In this document: piece by piece, positions 10,608-19,395 of the stretch
Position numbering within the stretch: the stretch's first letter is position 1
Layout: each line of letters opens with the position of its first letter
Assembly: GCF_000711725.1 (NCBI RefSeq)
Contig: NZ_JONP01000004.1
Location: 124,001-188,000 of the forward strand
Direction: 5' to 3'
Length of the DNA: 64,000 bases
Source of the DNA: Roseomonas aerilata DSM 19363
Lineage (GTDB): Bacteria > Pseudomonadota > Alphaproteobacteria > Acetobacterales > Acetobacteraceae
Translations under genes and position numbers: made by a program
Notes under the pieces: generated by a model
Told to the model about the DNA's origin: nothing
Seen by the model: the letters and a program-made list of their open reading frames with translations, nothing else
Database searches by the model: none

Positions 10608-11342
10608 ATGCTGACCCGCAAGCAGCACGAACTGCTCCTCTTCATCGACAAACATCTTCGAAGCACCGGCTTCTCGCCCTCCTTCGAGGAGATGAAGGAG
10701 GCGCTGAACCTCAAGTCGAAGTCCGGCATCCATCGCCTGATCACGGCGCTGGAGGAGCGCGGCTTCCTCAAGCGCCGCGCTCACCGCGCCCGCGCGCTGG
10801 AAGTGCTGCGCGTGCCGGACAGCCTTTCGCCCCGGATGGCCGCCGTGGCCGTGGCTGCCCCCCAGCCCGCCCAGCCCCCCTCCTTTGCGCCGAACGTCAT
10901 CCGCGGGAACTTCGCGCAGAACCTGCCGGGCGCGGTCCGCACGGCCAACGATGCCGCGGCCGTCCACCTCCCCCTCTACGGCCGCATCGCCGCGGGTCTG
11001 CCGATCGAAGCCCTGCGCGACGGCGGCGAGAGCGTGGAGGTCCCCGCCGCGATGCTCAGCGGCGGCGAGCACTACGCGCTCGAAGTCGCGGGCGATTCGA
11101 TGGAAGGCGCCGGCATTCTCGACGGCGACACCGTCATCATCCGCCGCGGCGACACGGCCGACAACGGCGCGATCGTTGTCGCCCTGGTGGACGAGAACGA
11201 GGTCACGCTGAAACGCCTGCGCCGCCGCGGCAACTCGATCGCGCTGGAAGCGGCCAACCCCCGCTACGAGACCCGCATCTTCGGGCCGGACCGGGTGAAG
11301 GTGCAGGGACGGCTGGTCGGGCTCGTGCGCCGTTACCACTGA
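10608..11342 (+). CDS. lexA: LexA repressor (SOS response)
   Basis: LexA represses DNA-damage genes and cleaves itself when RecA filaments form. The 244-residue product begins [17 protein letters not shown], the standard winged-helix start, and has the DNA-reading region [20 protein letters not shown]. The cleavage bond is Ala129-Gly130 ([11 protein letters not shown]), with Ser164 (AGDSMEGAG) and Lys202 (VTLKRL) as the catalytic dyad. ATG 10608 is chosen over a start at 10500 because the extra 36 residues would run through the SOS box and promoter. The linker between domains is ~40 residues longer than in E. coli and Ala/Pro-rich, as in other alphaproteobacteria. Convergent with comEC. Confidence 0.97.
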   Translation: MLTRKQHELLLFIDKHLRSTGFSPSFEEMKEALNLKSKSGIHRLITALEERGFLKRRAHRARALEVLRVPDSLSPRMAAVAVAAPQPAQPPSFAPNVIRGNFAQNLPGAVRTANDAAAVHLPLYGRIAAGLPIEALRDGGESVEVPAAMLSGGEHYALEVAGDSMEGAGILDGDTVIIRRGDTADNGAIVVALVDENEVTLKRLRRRGNSIALEAANPRYETRIFGPDRVKVQGRLVGLVRRYH

Positions 11343-11387
11343 GGGCTCTAAGAGACTGTTCTAGAAGGGCAGTGCTCATGACTTTAG

Positions 11388-11415
11388 GGAGAGGAAGAAG
11401 GAAGTCTTCCTCTCC
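11388..11415 (+). terminator. Hairpin after lexA
   Basis: A perfect 11-bp stem pairs GGAGAGGAAGA (11388-11398) with TCTTCCTCTCC (11405-11415) around a 6-base loop, 45 bases after the lexA stop. There is no U-run, so it may act as a Rho-assisted or bidirectional terminator between convergent lexA and comEC. The surrounding 11343-11460 stretch is visibly more AT-rich than the genes around it and contains no ORF with protein-like composition. Confidence 0.45.
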
Positions 11416-11460
11416 GCAGCCCCCTATCCATCAACTTCTTCTATCTGTTTGAAATCACTT

Positions 11461-11505
11461 TGCGGATGAGGTGCCGGAGAGGGCGGAGCCCTCTCTGAAG
11501 CCGCA
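11461..11505. repeat. Nested palindrome at the comEC 3' end
   Basis: TGCGG (11461-11465) pairs with CCGCA (11501-11505), enclosing a perfect 8-bp hairpin GAGAGGGC-GGA-GCCCTCTC (11477-11495). It is 15 bases beyond the comEC stop, so it could terminate comEC or be a member of a REP-like family: its AGGGC-N3-GCCCT core matches the tandem palindromes at 1804-1852. Confidence 0.4.
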
Positions 11506-11519
11506 AGCGCCAGCCCAGC

Positions 11520-13703
11520 TCACTCCGCCTCCGCCAACGGTTCTGCCCCTGCCCGCGCCCGCGGCACGGGTGCAGGCGGCACCCAGGGTCGGTCCCCCCG
11601 GTTGGCGCGGTCGGACAGGATCTGCGCGCCGGCCGCGGCCAGCCAAATCGCGTGGGAGCCGTCACGCCAGACGCTGAAGCGGTCCACCCGCGGGGTATCG
11701 CCGCAGCGCCCGCGGATAGGTTCAAGGGAGATCAGGACCGCCGCCTCACCGCAGCCGGTCTCCGCCAGCACGGGCGGAGGAGGCGGCGCGGGCCCACGGC
11801 GGGGCGCCGGCACACTACGTGGCGGCTGACGCAAGAGAACAGCGGCTGCCACGTCCACGCGCGGCCGAAGCAGGCAGGAAAGCGGCGTGCAGACCACGCC
11901 AGGCGCCTCGCCGCTCCGTGGGAGGGGGGCCGCGTCCTCCTCGCCCCAGCTTCGCAGCCAGGACTCGCGGGTCAGGCGGCTGGCACCGGAGGCGCGCTCG
12001 GAAAGAACCCCGGCGGGGGTCGAGACGGCGAGCATCCGCCCATCGGCGGCGATGAGGATGTCGGGCGGGGTGGTGACAAGGCCTGAGAGGAGGCCGGCCG
12101 CCATCATCGGCACCCCCGCCCATCGCCAGGGCAGCCCCCAGAGGCAGAGCCAGCAGAGCCCGAGCGCGAAGAGGCCGAGCCCCCAGGCCGGGATGGGCGG
12201 CGCCGCGATGGCCGCGCCGGGCCAGGCCGCGACCGTGCGCCCGACGAGGAGCGTGGCGTCCACCCCCCAGCCCATCACGGCGAGTGCCGGCCCCTCGAGC
12301 CCGAGCGGCATGAGGAAGGCCGCCAGCATTCCCGCGGGCATGACGATGAAGGAGGTGAGCGGCACGGCGACCGCGTTGGCGGCCACGCCGTAGAGCTGCA
12401 GCCGCCCGAAATGGTGAAGGCCGAAGGGCGTGGTGGCCGCGCCCAAGATCAGCGAGGTCGCCATTAACCCGATCACCACCAGCGCCGCCCGGCCCGGGGC
12501 GCCCATGGCACGCAGCCGCCGGGTCAGCCCGCGCATGCCCTCGGCCGCGGCGATCAGGGCGAGCACCGCGCCAAAGGACATCTGGAAAGACGGGCCGACC
12601 AGCGCCTCCGGAGCGAAAAGCAGCACCACGCCCGCGGCAAGGGCCAGCGCCCGCGGCGAGAGCGCCCGCCGCCCCGTCAGGATCGCGAGGGTGGCCAGTG
12701 CCGCCATGGCGAAGGAGCGCAGCATCGGCACGCCCGCGCCCGTCAGCAGGGTATAGGCTCCGCCGAGGGCGAGCCCGAGCACCGCCGCCGCGCCCTTCGA
12801 ATCGACGCGCAGCGCGAGCCAGGGGATGGCGGCGATGCCCGCGCGCAGGGTCACGAAGCCGAGCCCGATGACGATGGCGACGTGAAGGCCCGAAGGCGAG
12901 AGGAGGTGCGCGAGACCCGCATCCCGCAGAGCCGCCAGCGCCGGGGCTGGGATCGCCGATTGGGAGCCGGTGAGAAGCGCCGCCGAGACCGCTCCTGTCT
13001 CACCTGGCAGGGCGGCGGAGACGCGCGCCTCGATCGCGGCGCGCAGGCCGGCGAAGAGGGGTGCCCCGGCCCGCGGCGTGACCTCGGCCGGGTTCAGCGC
13101 GAAGCCGGACCCTGCCAGGCCCGAGAAGAAGGCCGCGCGCTGGAAGTCGAAGGCGCCGGGATAGGCGGGCGGCATCGGCGTTCGCACGAGGGCGCGGACG
13201 GCAAGATCGTCCCCTGGCACCGGGCGCGCGGGGTCGTTGTTGCGCAGCCTCACCCGGATCGCGCGCTCCAGCGGCGGCCCGTCTGCGAGGCGCGGCGCCT
13301 CGAGCGTGACGCGGCGCCCCTCCGGCAGCAGGTCCACGGCGGCCACTCGGCCCGAGACGACGACGGCGGTGCGCGGCAACTCCGCCAGGGGTGCCGCGGC
13401 GCGCGCGTGGAACAGGGCGGCCGCGAAGCCGAGCGCGGCGGCGCCCACCAGCGCCAGCGCGGCGCCGGCCAGCGGATATCGCCGCCGCAGGAGGAGGGAG
13501 AGAGTGAGAAATGGCCAGGGCAGCGCCATCCAGGCCGCGCCGGGTTCCGCGCGAAGCCCGAAATAGGCGAGCACGCCGGCCCCCATGGCCACCGGCAGCC
13601 AGAGCGGCCACCGGCTCCACTCGGCCGCCGCCCAGCCGGCGGCGCGCTCGGCGAGCGTCAGGGCAGGGGCGGCGAGGAAGCTTTGGGCGGCGTGGGCGGA
13701 CAT
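11520..13703 (-). CDS. comEC: ComEC/Rec2-family DNA-uptake channel protein
   Basis: ComEC family proteins form the inner-membrane channel for single-stranded DNA in natural transformation. The 727-residue protein has an N-terminal DUF4131-like region (about 20-210) with a beta-rich soluble part, then the multi-helix Competence domain (about 220-510) with LTGSQSAIPAPALAALRDAGLAHLLSPSG-type sequence including the LLSPSGLH motif. The C-terminal ~190 residues show no metallo-beta-lactamase HxHxDH signature, unlike Bacillus ComEC; this short form is common in alphaproteobacteria. Located between lexA and gltX, a conserved alphaproteobacterial position. Whether the cell is competent is unknown. ATG 13703 precedes a plausible first helix. 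Confidence 0.88.
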   Translation of the reverse strand: MSAHAAQSFLAAPALTLAERAAGWAAAEWSRWPLWLPVAMGAGVLAYFGLRAEPGAAWMALPWPFLTLSLLLRRRYPLAGAALALVGAAALGFAAALFHARAAAPLAELPRTAVVVSGRVAAVDLLPEGRRVTLEAPRLADGPPLERAIRVRLRNNDPARPVPGDDLAVRALVRTPMPPAYPGAFDFQRAAFFSGLAGSGFALNPAEVTPRAGAPLFAGLRAAIEARVSAALPGETGAVSAALLTGSQSAIPAPALAALRDAGLAHLLSPSGLHVAIVIGLGFVTLRAGIAAIPWLALRVDSKGAAAVLGLALGGAYTLLTGAGVPMLRSFAMAALATLAILTGRRALSPRALALAAGVVLLFAPEALVGPSFQMSFGAVLALIAAAEGMRGLTRRLRAMGAPGRAALVVIGLMATSLILGAATTPFGLHHFGRLQLYGVAANAVAVPLTSFIVMPAGMLAAFLMPLGLEGPALAVMGWGVDATLLVGRTVAAWPGAAIAAPPIPAWGLGLFALGLCWLCLWGLPWRWAGVPMMAAGLLSGLVTTPPDILIAADGRMLAVSTPAGVLSERASGASRLTRESWLRSWGEEDAAPLPRSGEAPGVVCTPLSCLLRPRVDVAAAVLLRQPPRSVPAPRRGPAPPPPPVLAETGCGEAAVLISLEPIRGRCGDTPRVDRFSVWRDGSHAIWLAAAGAQILSDRANRGDRPWVPPAPVPRARAGAEPLAEAE

Positions 13704-13781
13704 GGTCGGCCGCGATCCTAGACCAGCCGATCACGCGGGCGTGAGGGGTCAACAGCGGCTTTCCGCGTGATAGAGGAGCGC

Positions 13782-15188
13782 ATGACCGTCCGAACCCGCT
13801 TCGCCCCCTCCCCCACCGGCTACCTGCACATCGGGGGGGCGCGCACCGCCCTCTTCAACTTTCTCTTCGCGCGCCACCACGGCGGCAAGTACCTCCTGCG
13901 GATCGAGGACACGGACCGCGCGCGTAGCACGCCCGAGGCGGTGCAGCAGATCCTGGACAGCCTCGACTGGCTCGGCCTCTCGCCCGACGAGCCGCCGGTG
14001 ATGCAGACCTCGCGCGAGGCGCGGCATGCCGAAGTCGCGCGGGCGCTGCTGGAGAAGGGCGCCGCCTACCTCGCCTACGACACGGCGGAGGAGCTGGTGG
14101 CCATGCGCGAGCGCGCCCAGGCCGAGGGCCGCCCGCCCCGCTACGACGGCCGCTGGCGCGACCGCGACCCGTCCGAGGCGCCCGCCGGCGTCGCGCCCGT
14201 CATCCGCATCAAGGCCCCGCGGGAGGGCGAAACGGTGGTGCGCGACCTCGTGCAGGGGGAGGTGCGCGTCGCGAACAGCGAGCTGGACGACATGATCATC
14301 CTCCGCTCCGATGGCACGCCCACCTACCTCCACGCCGTGGTGGTGGACGATCACGACATGGCCATCACCCATGTCATCCGCGGCGACGACCACCTGACCA
14401 ACACCTTCCGCCAGTGCATGGTCTACGACGCCATGGGTTGGGAGCGCCCGGAATTCGCGCATATCCCGCTCATCCACGGGGCGGACGGGGCGAAGCTGTC
14501 GAAGCGACACGGCGCGGTCGGCGCGCTCGAGTTCCGCGACCAGGGGCTGCTGCCGGAGGCGGTGTGCAACTACCTCCTCCGCCTCGGCTGGGGCCATGGG
14601 GACGAGGAGTTCGTGCCGCGCGAGCGCGCGATCGAGCTCTTCGACCTGAAGGATGTCGGCCGCGCCGCCTCCCGCATGGACTACGCGAAGCTCATGCACC
14701 TCAATGGCCAGTATATCCGCGCCGCCTCGCCCGAGGCGCTGCTGCCGCGCGTGCTGGAGCGGCTCGGCAAGGTCGGCGAGGTGCAGGCGGCCCGCGTCGC
14801 CGCCCTCATCCCCGACCTTCAGCCCCGCGCGCGGAGCCTTGCCGAGATGGCCGACGGCGCGCGCTTCGCGCTCGCCAACCGCCCGCTCAAATACGAGCCC
14901 AAGGCCTCCCTCGCCCTTGAGGACCACGAGGCACGGGAGCGCCTGTCGGCGCTGGCGGGAGCGCTTGCGGGCGTGGAATGGGAGCGGGCGGCGCTGGACG
15001 CGGCTCTGCGCGCCTTCGCGGAGGCGCAGGGCGTGAAGCTCGGCCAGGTGGCGCAGCCGCTGCGCGCCGCGCTCACCGGAAGCCTGCAATCCCCGCCGAT
15101 CGACGCGGTGCTGGCGGCGCTCGGCCGCGAGGAGAGCCTGGCCCGCATCGGCGACGGGGCGGAGGGGGTTACGCTCGTCGGCGGCTGA
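13782..15188 (+). CDS. gltX: Glutamate--tRNA ligase
   Basis: GltX charges tRNA-Glu (and in many alphaproteobacteria tRNA-Gln as well). The class I synthetase signatures are [21 protein letters not shown] (HIGH-type HIGG at 16-19) and KLSKRHG (KMSKS-type, 238-242). At 468 residues it is family-typical. The zinc-binding cysteines found in E. coli GluRS are missing from the 100-125 region. ATG 13782 is chosen because GAGGAG lies four bases before it; a GTG at 13767 would add only MIEER. The 3' end overlaps the convergent lysR 3' end by 20 bases, so the following cassette abuts it without spacing. Confidence 0.97.
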   Translation: MTVRTRFAPSPTGYLHIGGARTALFNFLFARHHGGKYLLRIEDTDRARSTPEAVQQILDSLDWLGLSPDEPPVMQTSREARHAEVARALLEKGAAYLAYDTAEELVAMRERAQAEGRPPRYDGRWRDRDPSEAPAGVAPVIRIKAPREGETVVRDLVQGEVRVANSELDDMIILRSDGTPTYLHAVVVDDHDMAITHVIRGDDHLTNTFRQCMVYDAMGWERPEFAHIPLIHGADGAKLSKRHGAVGALEFRDQGLLPEAVCNYLLRLGWGHGDEEFVPRERAIELFDLKDVGRAASRMDYAKLMHLNGQYIRAASPEALLPRVLERLGKVGEVQAARVAALIPDLQPRARSLAEMADGARFALANRPLKYEPKASLALEDHEARERLSALAGALAGVEWERAALDAALRAFAEAQGVKLGQVAQPLRAALTGSLQSPPIDAVLAALGREESLARIGDGAEGVTLVGG

Positions 15189-16092
15189 GCGCCCCCGGCT
15201 CCGCGATCTCGGCCAGCGCGGCGAGGAGGCGTTCCAGCAGCGCCTCCGTCAGCGCCGGCAGCCGCCGGTCGCTCGGCACGCAGACCGCGAGCACGGTGCG
15301 CGACGGCGCTGCCTCGTCCAGCGGCCGCCAGACCAACTCGCCCCGCCGCTCGTCCGCCAGCACGTCAAGGCGCGAGAGGAAGGCGACGCCGAGCCCCGCC
15401 CGCGCCATCGCGCGCATCGGCAGCACGCGGTTGCACTCGGCGAGCGTCATGAGGTTCACCCCTGTCGCCTGCACGGCCTGGGAGAGTTCCCAACGGTCCG
15501 CGATGCTCGCATCCGGCACGATGGCGGGCCAGGCGGCGCAGTCCCGCAGGCTCAGCCGCTCGGCCGCGGCCAGGGGATGATCGGGCGCGACCACCGCACC
15601 CATCGGGAAGTGGAAGCGCCGCACCACGCGGGCGGGGCCGGGCTCGGCCGGGTTGAAGCAGGCGCCGAGATCGACGGTGCCGTCGGCGAGCGCCCGCAGA
15701 ACGCCCTCGGCGTCCGACATCGTGACCGCGAAGCTCGCGCGGGGCGATTCGCGGCGGAAGGCCGTCAGCAGCGGTGGCAGCACGGCCTCGGACAGCGCCT
15801 CCCCTACCGCCAGCCGCACGGTGCCGCTGCCGGGGCCGCGCATGGCCTCCAGGCTTTCCCGCAACTGCCGCTCGTCGCGACGCCAGAGGCGCAGCCGGTG
15901 CAGCAGCATCTCTCCGGCAGAGGAGAGACGCAGGCCGCGGGGCAGGCGCTCGAAAAGCGGCAGGCCGAGTTCGGCCTCGAGGTTCAGGATCTGCCGGTTC
16001 ACCGCGGAGGGGGCGAGCGCCAGGTGCTCGGCCGCGCGCCGGATACCACCCTGCCGGGCGGTCTCCTCGAAGCAGCGCAGGGCCTGGGTCAT
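15169..16092 (-). CDS. LysR-family transcriptional regulator
   Basis: The 307-residue product has an N-terminal winged helix (about 1-60: [29 protein letters not shown], then [20 protein letters not shown]) and a periplasmic-binding-like co-inducer domain, the LysR layout. ATG 16092 is chosen. A TTG at 16146 would lie inside the predicted -10 element. It is divergent from the ABC/amidohydrolase operon (120 bases apart) and an inverted repeat with T-N11-A geometry sits between them, so it very likely controls that operon in response to the transported or converted compound. The inducer cannot be read from sequence. Its 3' end overlaps gltX. Confidence 0.93.
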   Translation of the reverse strand: MTQALRCFEETARQGGIRRAAEHLALAPSAVNRQILNLEAELGLPLFERLPRGLRLSSAGEMLLHRLRLWRRDERQLRESLEAMRGPGSGTVRLAVGEALSEAVLPPLLTAFRRESPRASFAVTMSDAEGVLRALADGTVDLGACFNPAEPGPARVVRRFHFPMGAVVAPDHPLAAAERLSLRDCAAWPAIVPDASIADRWELSQAVQATGVNLMTLAECNRVLPMRAMARAGLGVAFLSRLDVLADERRGELVWRPLDEAAPSRTVLAVCVPSDRRLPALTEALLERLLAALAEIAEPGALSRRRA

Positions 16093-16115
16093 GAGCGGCA
16101 AGCGGTCGGCTCCGT

Positions 16116-16136
16116 CCGTTGCATTTATCGCAACGG
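16116..16136. promoter_or_regulatory. Putative LysR operator CCGTTGC-N7-GCAACGG
   Basis: A perfect 7-bp inverted repeat (16116-16122 and 16130-16136) with a 7-base spacer contains T(16120)-N11-A(16132), the LysR-family consensus. It lies between the lysR start and the divergent operon, just downstream of the predicted lysR -10, so binding could repress lysR while activating the operon. Position and symmetry are seen; the protein-DNA link is inference. Confidence 0.6.
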
Positions 16137-16144
16137 TCCGGCGC

Positions 16145-16172
16145 AAATTATGTCATGGAATTGATCGGTCAA
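16145..16172 (-). promoter_or_regulatory. Predicted lysR promoter (TTGACC-N16-TAATTT)
   Basis: On the minus strand TTGACC (16172-16167) and TAATTT (16150-16145) are 16 bases apart, one of the best sigma70-like matches in this GC-rich window. Transcription would start near 16138, at the edge of the operator, and run into lysR. Confidence 0.55.
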
Positions 16173-16212
16173 GGACGGCAGATTGCGGGCCCCGTCCCGC
16201 AGGTGTCCCGCC

Positions 16213-17223
16213 ATGACCGCCCTCTCCCGCCGCCTGGTCCTTGCCGCCCCCGCAGCCCTCGCGCTGCCCGGCCTCGCGGTTGCGCAGCCCAAGCCGCTCC
16301 GCGTCGCCTTCCTCTGGATCCCGAATGTCGAGTACGCGGGGCTCTGGGTCGCGCTGGACCGCGGCTACATCAAGCCGGCGGAGCTGCAGTGGCAGCCGGG
16401 TGGCCCAAACGCGACGGCCCCGGTGGTGACAGTCGCGGCTGGGGGTGCCGATATCGGCTACGTGCAGCTCCTGCCCTTCCTCGACGCCGTCTCGAGGGGC
16501 AACGAGTTCGTCCTGCTGGCGGCAACCTTCCAGCGTTCGCCGCTCGGCGTCATCTCGCGCGGGGACAAGCCGATCCGCGCGGCCTCCGACCTGCCGGGCA
16601 AGAAGATCCTCGCCCAGGGCCCGAACGAGCGCACGGCGGTGGACGCGGTGCTGAAACTGAACAAGCTCCAGGGCGGCGTGGAGTTCGTGCCGGCCGGCTT
16701 CTCGCCGGAGCCGCTGCTCGCGCGCCAGGGCGACGGCTACACGGGCTTCGAGACGAACCAGGTCGTGACGCTGGAGCGGATGGGCCAGACGCGGGGCCGC
16801 GACTTCCACTTCGTCTCGATGGATTCGATGGGCTACCGCTCCTATGCGAGCATGATCTTCACCACGAAGGCCTTCCTCCGCTCCGACCGGCCGGCGGTGG
16901 TGCGCTTCCTCGCGGGCCTCACGCGCGGCTGGGCAGAGAACGCGGCGGACCCTGCCGTCGCCGCGCGTCTGGCGGTGCGCAACTACGGCCGCGACCTCGG
17001 CCTCGACCTCGATCAGCAGACGCGGCAGAACGCCATCCAGAACACCTTCCTTCGCTCGCCGGAGAAGGCGGACGCCCCGATCCTCGCCCTCGACAAGGAG
17101 GTGCTGGCCGGTCCGATGATGGAGGCCGCCCGCGCCACCGGTCGCAGCAACCTGCCGGCGATCGAGGACTTCACCGACTTCACCGTGATGGAAGAGGTCC
17201 ATCGCACCCTGGCGAATGGCTGA
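16213..17223 (+). CDS. ABC transporter periplasmic substrate-binding protein (SsuA/THI5-like)
   Basis: The 336-residue protein starts with a signal peptide (about 1-27; SRRLVLAAPAALALPGLAVA ending in AxA), with a twin-arginine-like SRRLVL that could direct Tat export. The mature part resembles NMT1/THI5 and SsuA receptors: FLWIPNVEYAGLWVALDRGY, the GGADIGYVQ strand, and a long C-terminal lobe. Such receptors bind small heterocycles (pyrimidines, riboflavin-like), sulfonates or nitrate. It is first in the operon and overlaps the amidohydrolase by 8 bases. AGGTG about eight bases before ATG 16213 acts as ribosome-binding site. The ligand is unknown. Confidence 0.88.
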   Translation: MTALSRRLVLAAPAALALPGLAVAQPKPLRVAFLWIPNVEYAGLWVALDRGYIKPAELQWQPGGPNATAPVVTVAAGGADIGYVQLLPFLDAVSRGNEFVLLAATFQRSPLGVISRGDKPIRAASDLPGKKILAQGPNERTAVDAVLKLNKLQGGVEFVPAGFSPEPLLARQGDGYTGFETNQVVTLERMGQTRGRDFHFVSMDSMGYRSYASMIFTTKAFLRSDRPAVVRFLAGLTRGWAENAADPAVAARLAVRNYGRDLGLDLDQQTRQNAIQNTFLRSPEKADAPILALDKEVLAGPMMEAARATGRSNLPAIEDFTDFTVMEEVHRTLANG

Positions 17224-18616
17224 TCCCGTGGAAACGAACACCCCGCCCCGCCCGGTGGACCTGCTGGTCGAGGGCTGCGACCTTGTCGCCTTCGATGCCG
17301 CCGACACCGTGCTGCGCGACGCCGCCATCGCGGTGACGGACGGCGCGATTGCCTGGGTCGGCCCCGCCGCCGAGGCCCGCGCCCGCTTCGCGCCGCGCGA
17401 GCGGATCGATGGGCGCGACCGCATCGCCATGCCCGGGCTGATCGACAGCCACATGCACACCGCCCAGCAGTTCCTGCGCGGCAAGCTCTTCGAGATGTCG
17501 CGCCGCGGCATCGGCATGCGCAACCCGATCTGGAAGAACTACTACATCCCCTTCGAAGGGATGCTGGATGAGGAGGACGTGCGCCTCTCCGGCCTCGTCG
17601 CCTATGCGGACATGCTGAGCACCGGCACTACCTGCTTCGCCGAGGCCGGCGGCCCGCGCCCGGACATCATGGGCGAGGCGGCGCTGGAAGCGGGCATCCG
17701 CGGCGTCATCTCCCTCTCCACCGTGGACATGGGCACGGGCATCCCGGACAGCATGATGCTCACGACCGACGAGGCGCTGCGCCGCAACGTCGAACTGGTG
17801 GAGCGCTGGCGGCAGAAGGGCGAGGGCCGCGTGACGGCAAGCCTCGCGCTGCGCCAGATCATGGTCTGCACCACCGACCTCATCCGCATGATGGCGGAGG
17901 AGGCACGGCGGATGGGCGCCATGATCCACACCCATCTCTGCGAGGGTTCCTACGAGATCGACTTCTCGCTGGAGCGCTTCGGGATGCGCCCGGCGGAGTA
18001 CCTCGACAGCATCGGCTGCATGGGGCCCTTCCTGCACGCAGCTCACGCCATCATGCTCTCGCCGAACGAGATGGACCTGCTGGTCAGCAACGACGTCTCG
18101 GTCGCCCACTGCGCCTTCAACAACTACGCCATCGGGCATCCGCGCGTGATCGAGATGCTGCGCCGGGGCATCCGCCTCGGCCTCGGCACCGACGGCGCGG
18201 CGGCCCTGGGCACGATGGACATCTTCCAGGTCGCGCGCTGCGGGCGCATCGCCCAGCAATGCATCGGCGGCACCTCCTGGCATGAGCGCTTCTCGATCAG
18301 TGGGGAGACGGTTCTGCGCGCGGGCTGCGCCGGCGGCGGCAAGGCGCTCGGCCTCGATATCGGCTCGCTGGAGGTCGGCAAGCGCGCTGACATCCTGTTG
18401 GTGAAGGCCGACGATCCCGACCATTTCCCGGTCTATGACCCGCAGTTCACCGCCGCCAACACCGTTGTAGGGCGCGACGTGCGGACCGTGATCGTGGACG
18501 GGCGTGTGGTGATGAAGGAGCGCGAGTTCACGTCGCTCGACACCGAGCGCCTGCGCGCCCGCCTGCGCGAGCGCCACCCCGCCCTGATGGAGCGCTTCGA
18601 GGCCGCCGTCATATGA
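17216..18616 (+). CDS. Amidohydrolase-superfamily deaminase/hydrolase (ATZ/TRZ type)
   Basis: The 466-residue enzyme has the amidohydrolase fold: an N-terminal beta-sandwich half (1-70), then the metal site PGLIDSHMHT (His79, His81), HTHLCEG (His238, His240), FLHAAHAIM (His277) and LGLGTDGAA (Asp326), and a C-terminal return of the sandwich (GSLEVGKRADILLV, TVIVDGRVVM). This pattern is that of mononuclear-zinc ATZ/TRZ enzymes that remove amino or halide groups from purines, pyrimidines, triazines or S-adenosylhomocysteine. No signal peptide is evident, so it acts in the cytosol, probably on what the surrounding transporter imports. It overlaps the receptor gene by 8 and the ATPase by 4 bases. 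Substrate unknown. Confidence 0.88.
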   Translation: MADPVETNTPPRPVDLLVEGCDLVAFDAADTVLRDAAIAVTDGAIAWVGPAAEARARFAPRERIDGRDRIAMPGLIDSHMHTAQQFLRGKLFEMSRRGIGMRNPIWKNYYIPFEGMLDEEDVRLSGLVAYADMLSTGTTCFAEAGGPRPDIMGEAALEAGIRGVISLSTVDMGTGIPDSMMLTTDEALRRNVELVERWRQKGEGRVTASLALRQIMVCTTDLIRMMAEEARRMGAMIHTHLCEGSYEIDFSLERFGMRPAEYLDSIGCMGPFLHAAHAIMLSPNEMDLLVSNDVSVAHCAFNNYAIGHPRVIEMLRRGIRLGLGTDGAAALGTMDIFQVARCGRIAQQCIGGTSWHERFSISGETVLRAGCAGGGKALGLDIGSLEVGKRADILLVKADDPDHFPVYDPQFTAANTVVGRDVRTVIVDGRVVMKEREFTSLDTERLRARLRERHPALMERFEAAVI

Positions 18617-19395
18617 CGGCAGGGGCCGCCATCGCGCTCGCGGACGTCACCCGCCGCTTCCCCCTCAAGGGCAGCCGGGAGGGCGTGCTGGCGCTCGACC
18701 GCGTGACGCTCGACGTGCGGCCCGGTGAGTTCGTGGCGCTGCTCGGCCCCTCCGGCTGCGGCAAGTCCACCCTCCTGCGGATGACGGCGGGCCTTGACGC
18801 GCCGAGCACCGGCACCGTCCGCGTCGGCGGCGAGGCGCCGGCCGCCATCGCCGCCCGCCAGGGCTTCGGCGTCGCCTTCCAGGACCACGCGCTGCTGCCC
18901 TGGCTGAGCGTGCGGGACAATATCGCCCTGCCCTATCGTGTCGCCGGCCGGCGGGTGGATGCGGCGCGCGTCGCGGAGCTGATCGCGCTGGTGAAGCTGA
19001 CGGGCTTCGAGGAGGCCTTCCCGCGCGCGCTCTCGGGCGGCATGCGCCAGCGCGTGAACATCGCCCGCGCGCTCGTGCTCGAACCCGCTGTGCTGCTGCT
19101 GGACGAGCCCTTCGGCGCGCTCGACGCCGTGACGCGCCGGCACATGAATCTGGAACTTCAGCGCATCTGGACGGAAACGCGCACCACCACCCTGCTGGTG
19201 ACCCACGCGGTGGAGGAGGCGCTGTTCCTGGCGGACCGCGTCGTGGTCATGACCGGCCGCCCCGGCCGTGTGGCGCAGGACCTGCCCGTGCCCTTCCCCC
19301 GCCCACGCCCCGTGGAGGTGATGCGCGAGCCCGAGTTCCACCGCCTCTCGGACGGCCTCGTCGCCGCGCTGGAGCCGGAGGCGGCGGAGCCTTGA
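18613..19395 (+). CDS. ABC transporter ATP-binding protein (SsuB/ThiZ/TauB-like)
   Basis: The 260-residue ATPase powers the transporter encoded around it. Motifs: Walker A GPSGCGKST (45-53), Q-loop Gln90, signature LSGGMRQR (140-147), Walker B LLLLDEP (160-166 region) and the switch His in LLVTHAVEEA. Its closest style is the nitrate/sulfonate/taurine importer family, matching the receptor. ATG 18613 overlaps the amidohydrolase stop (ATGA), and the stop overlaps the first permease. Confidence 0.94.
   Translation: MTAGAAIALADVTRRFPLKGSREGVLALDRVTLDVRPGEFVALLGPSGCGKSTLLRMTAGLDAPSTGTVRVGGEAPAAIAARQGFGVAFQDHALLPWLSVRDNIALPYRVAGRRVDAARVAELIALVKLTGFEEAFPRALSGGMRQRVNIARALVLEPAVLLLDEPFGALDAVTRRHMNLELQRIWTETRTTTLLVTHAVEEALFLADRVVVMTGRPGRVAQDLPVPFPRPRPVEVMREPEFHRLSDGLVAALEPEAAEP

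Noticed and set aside
11520-13703. comEC as a truncated pseudogene
   Set aside because: The frame is intact, the membrane domain is complete and short ComEC forms are normal in alphaproteobacteria.
16093-16146. TTG start for lysR at 16146
   Set aside because: The codon lies inside the predicted -10 element, and the helix-turn-helix begins normally at ATG 16092.
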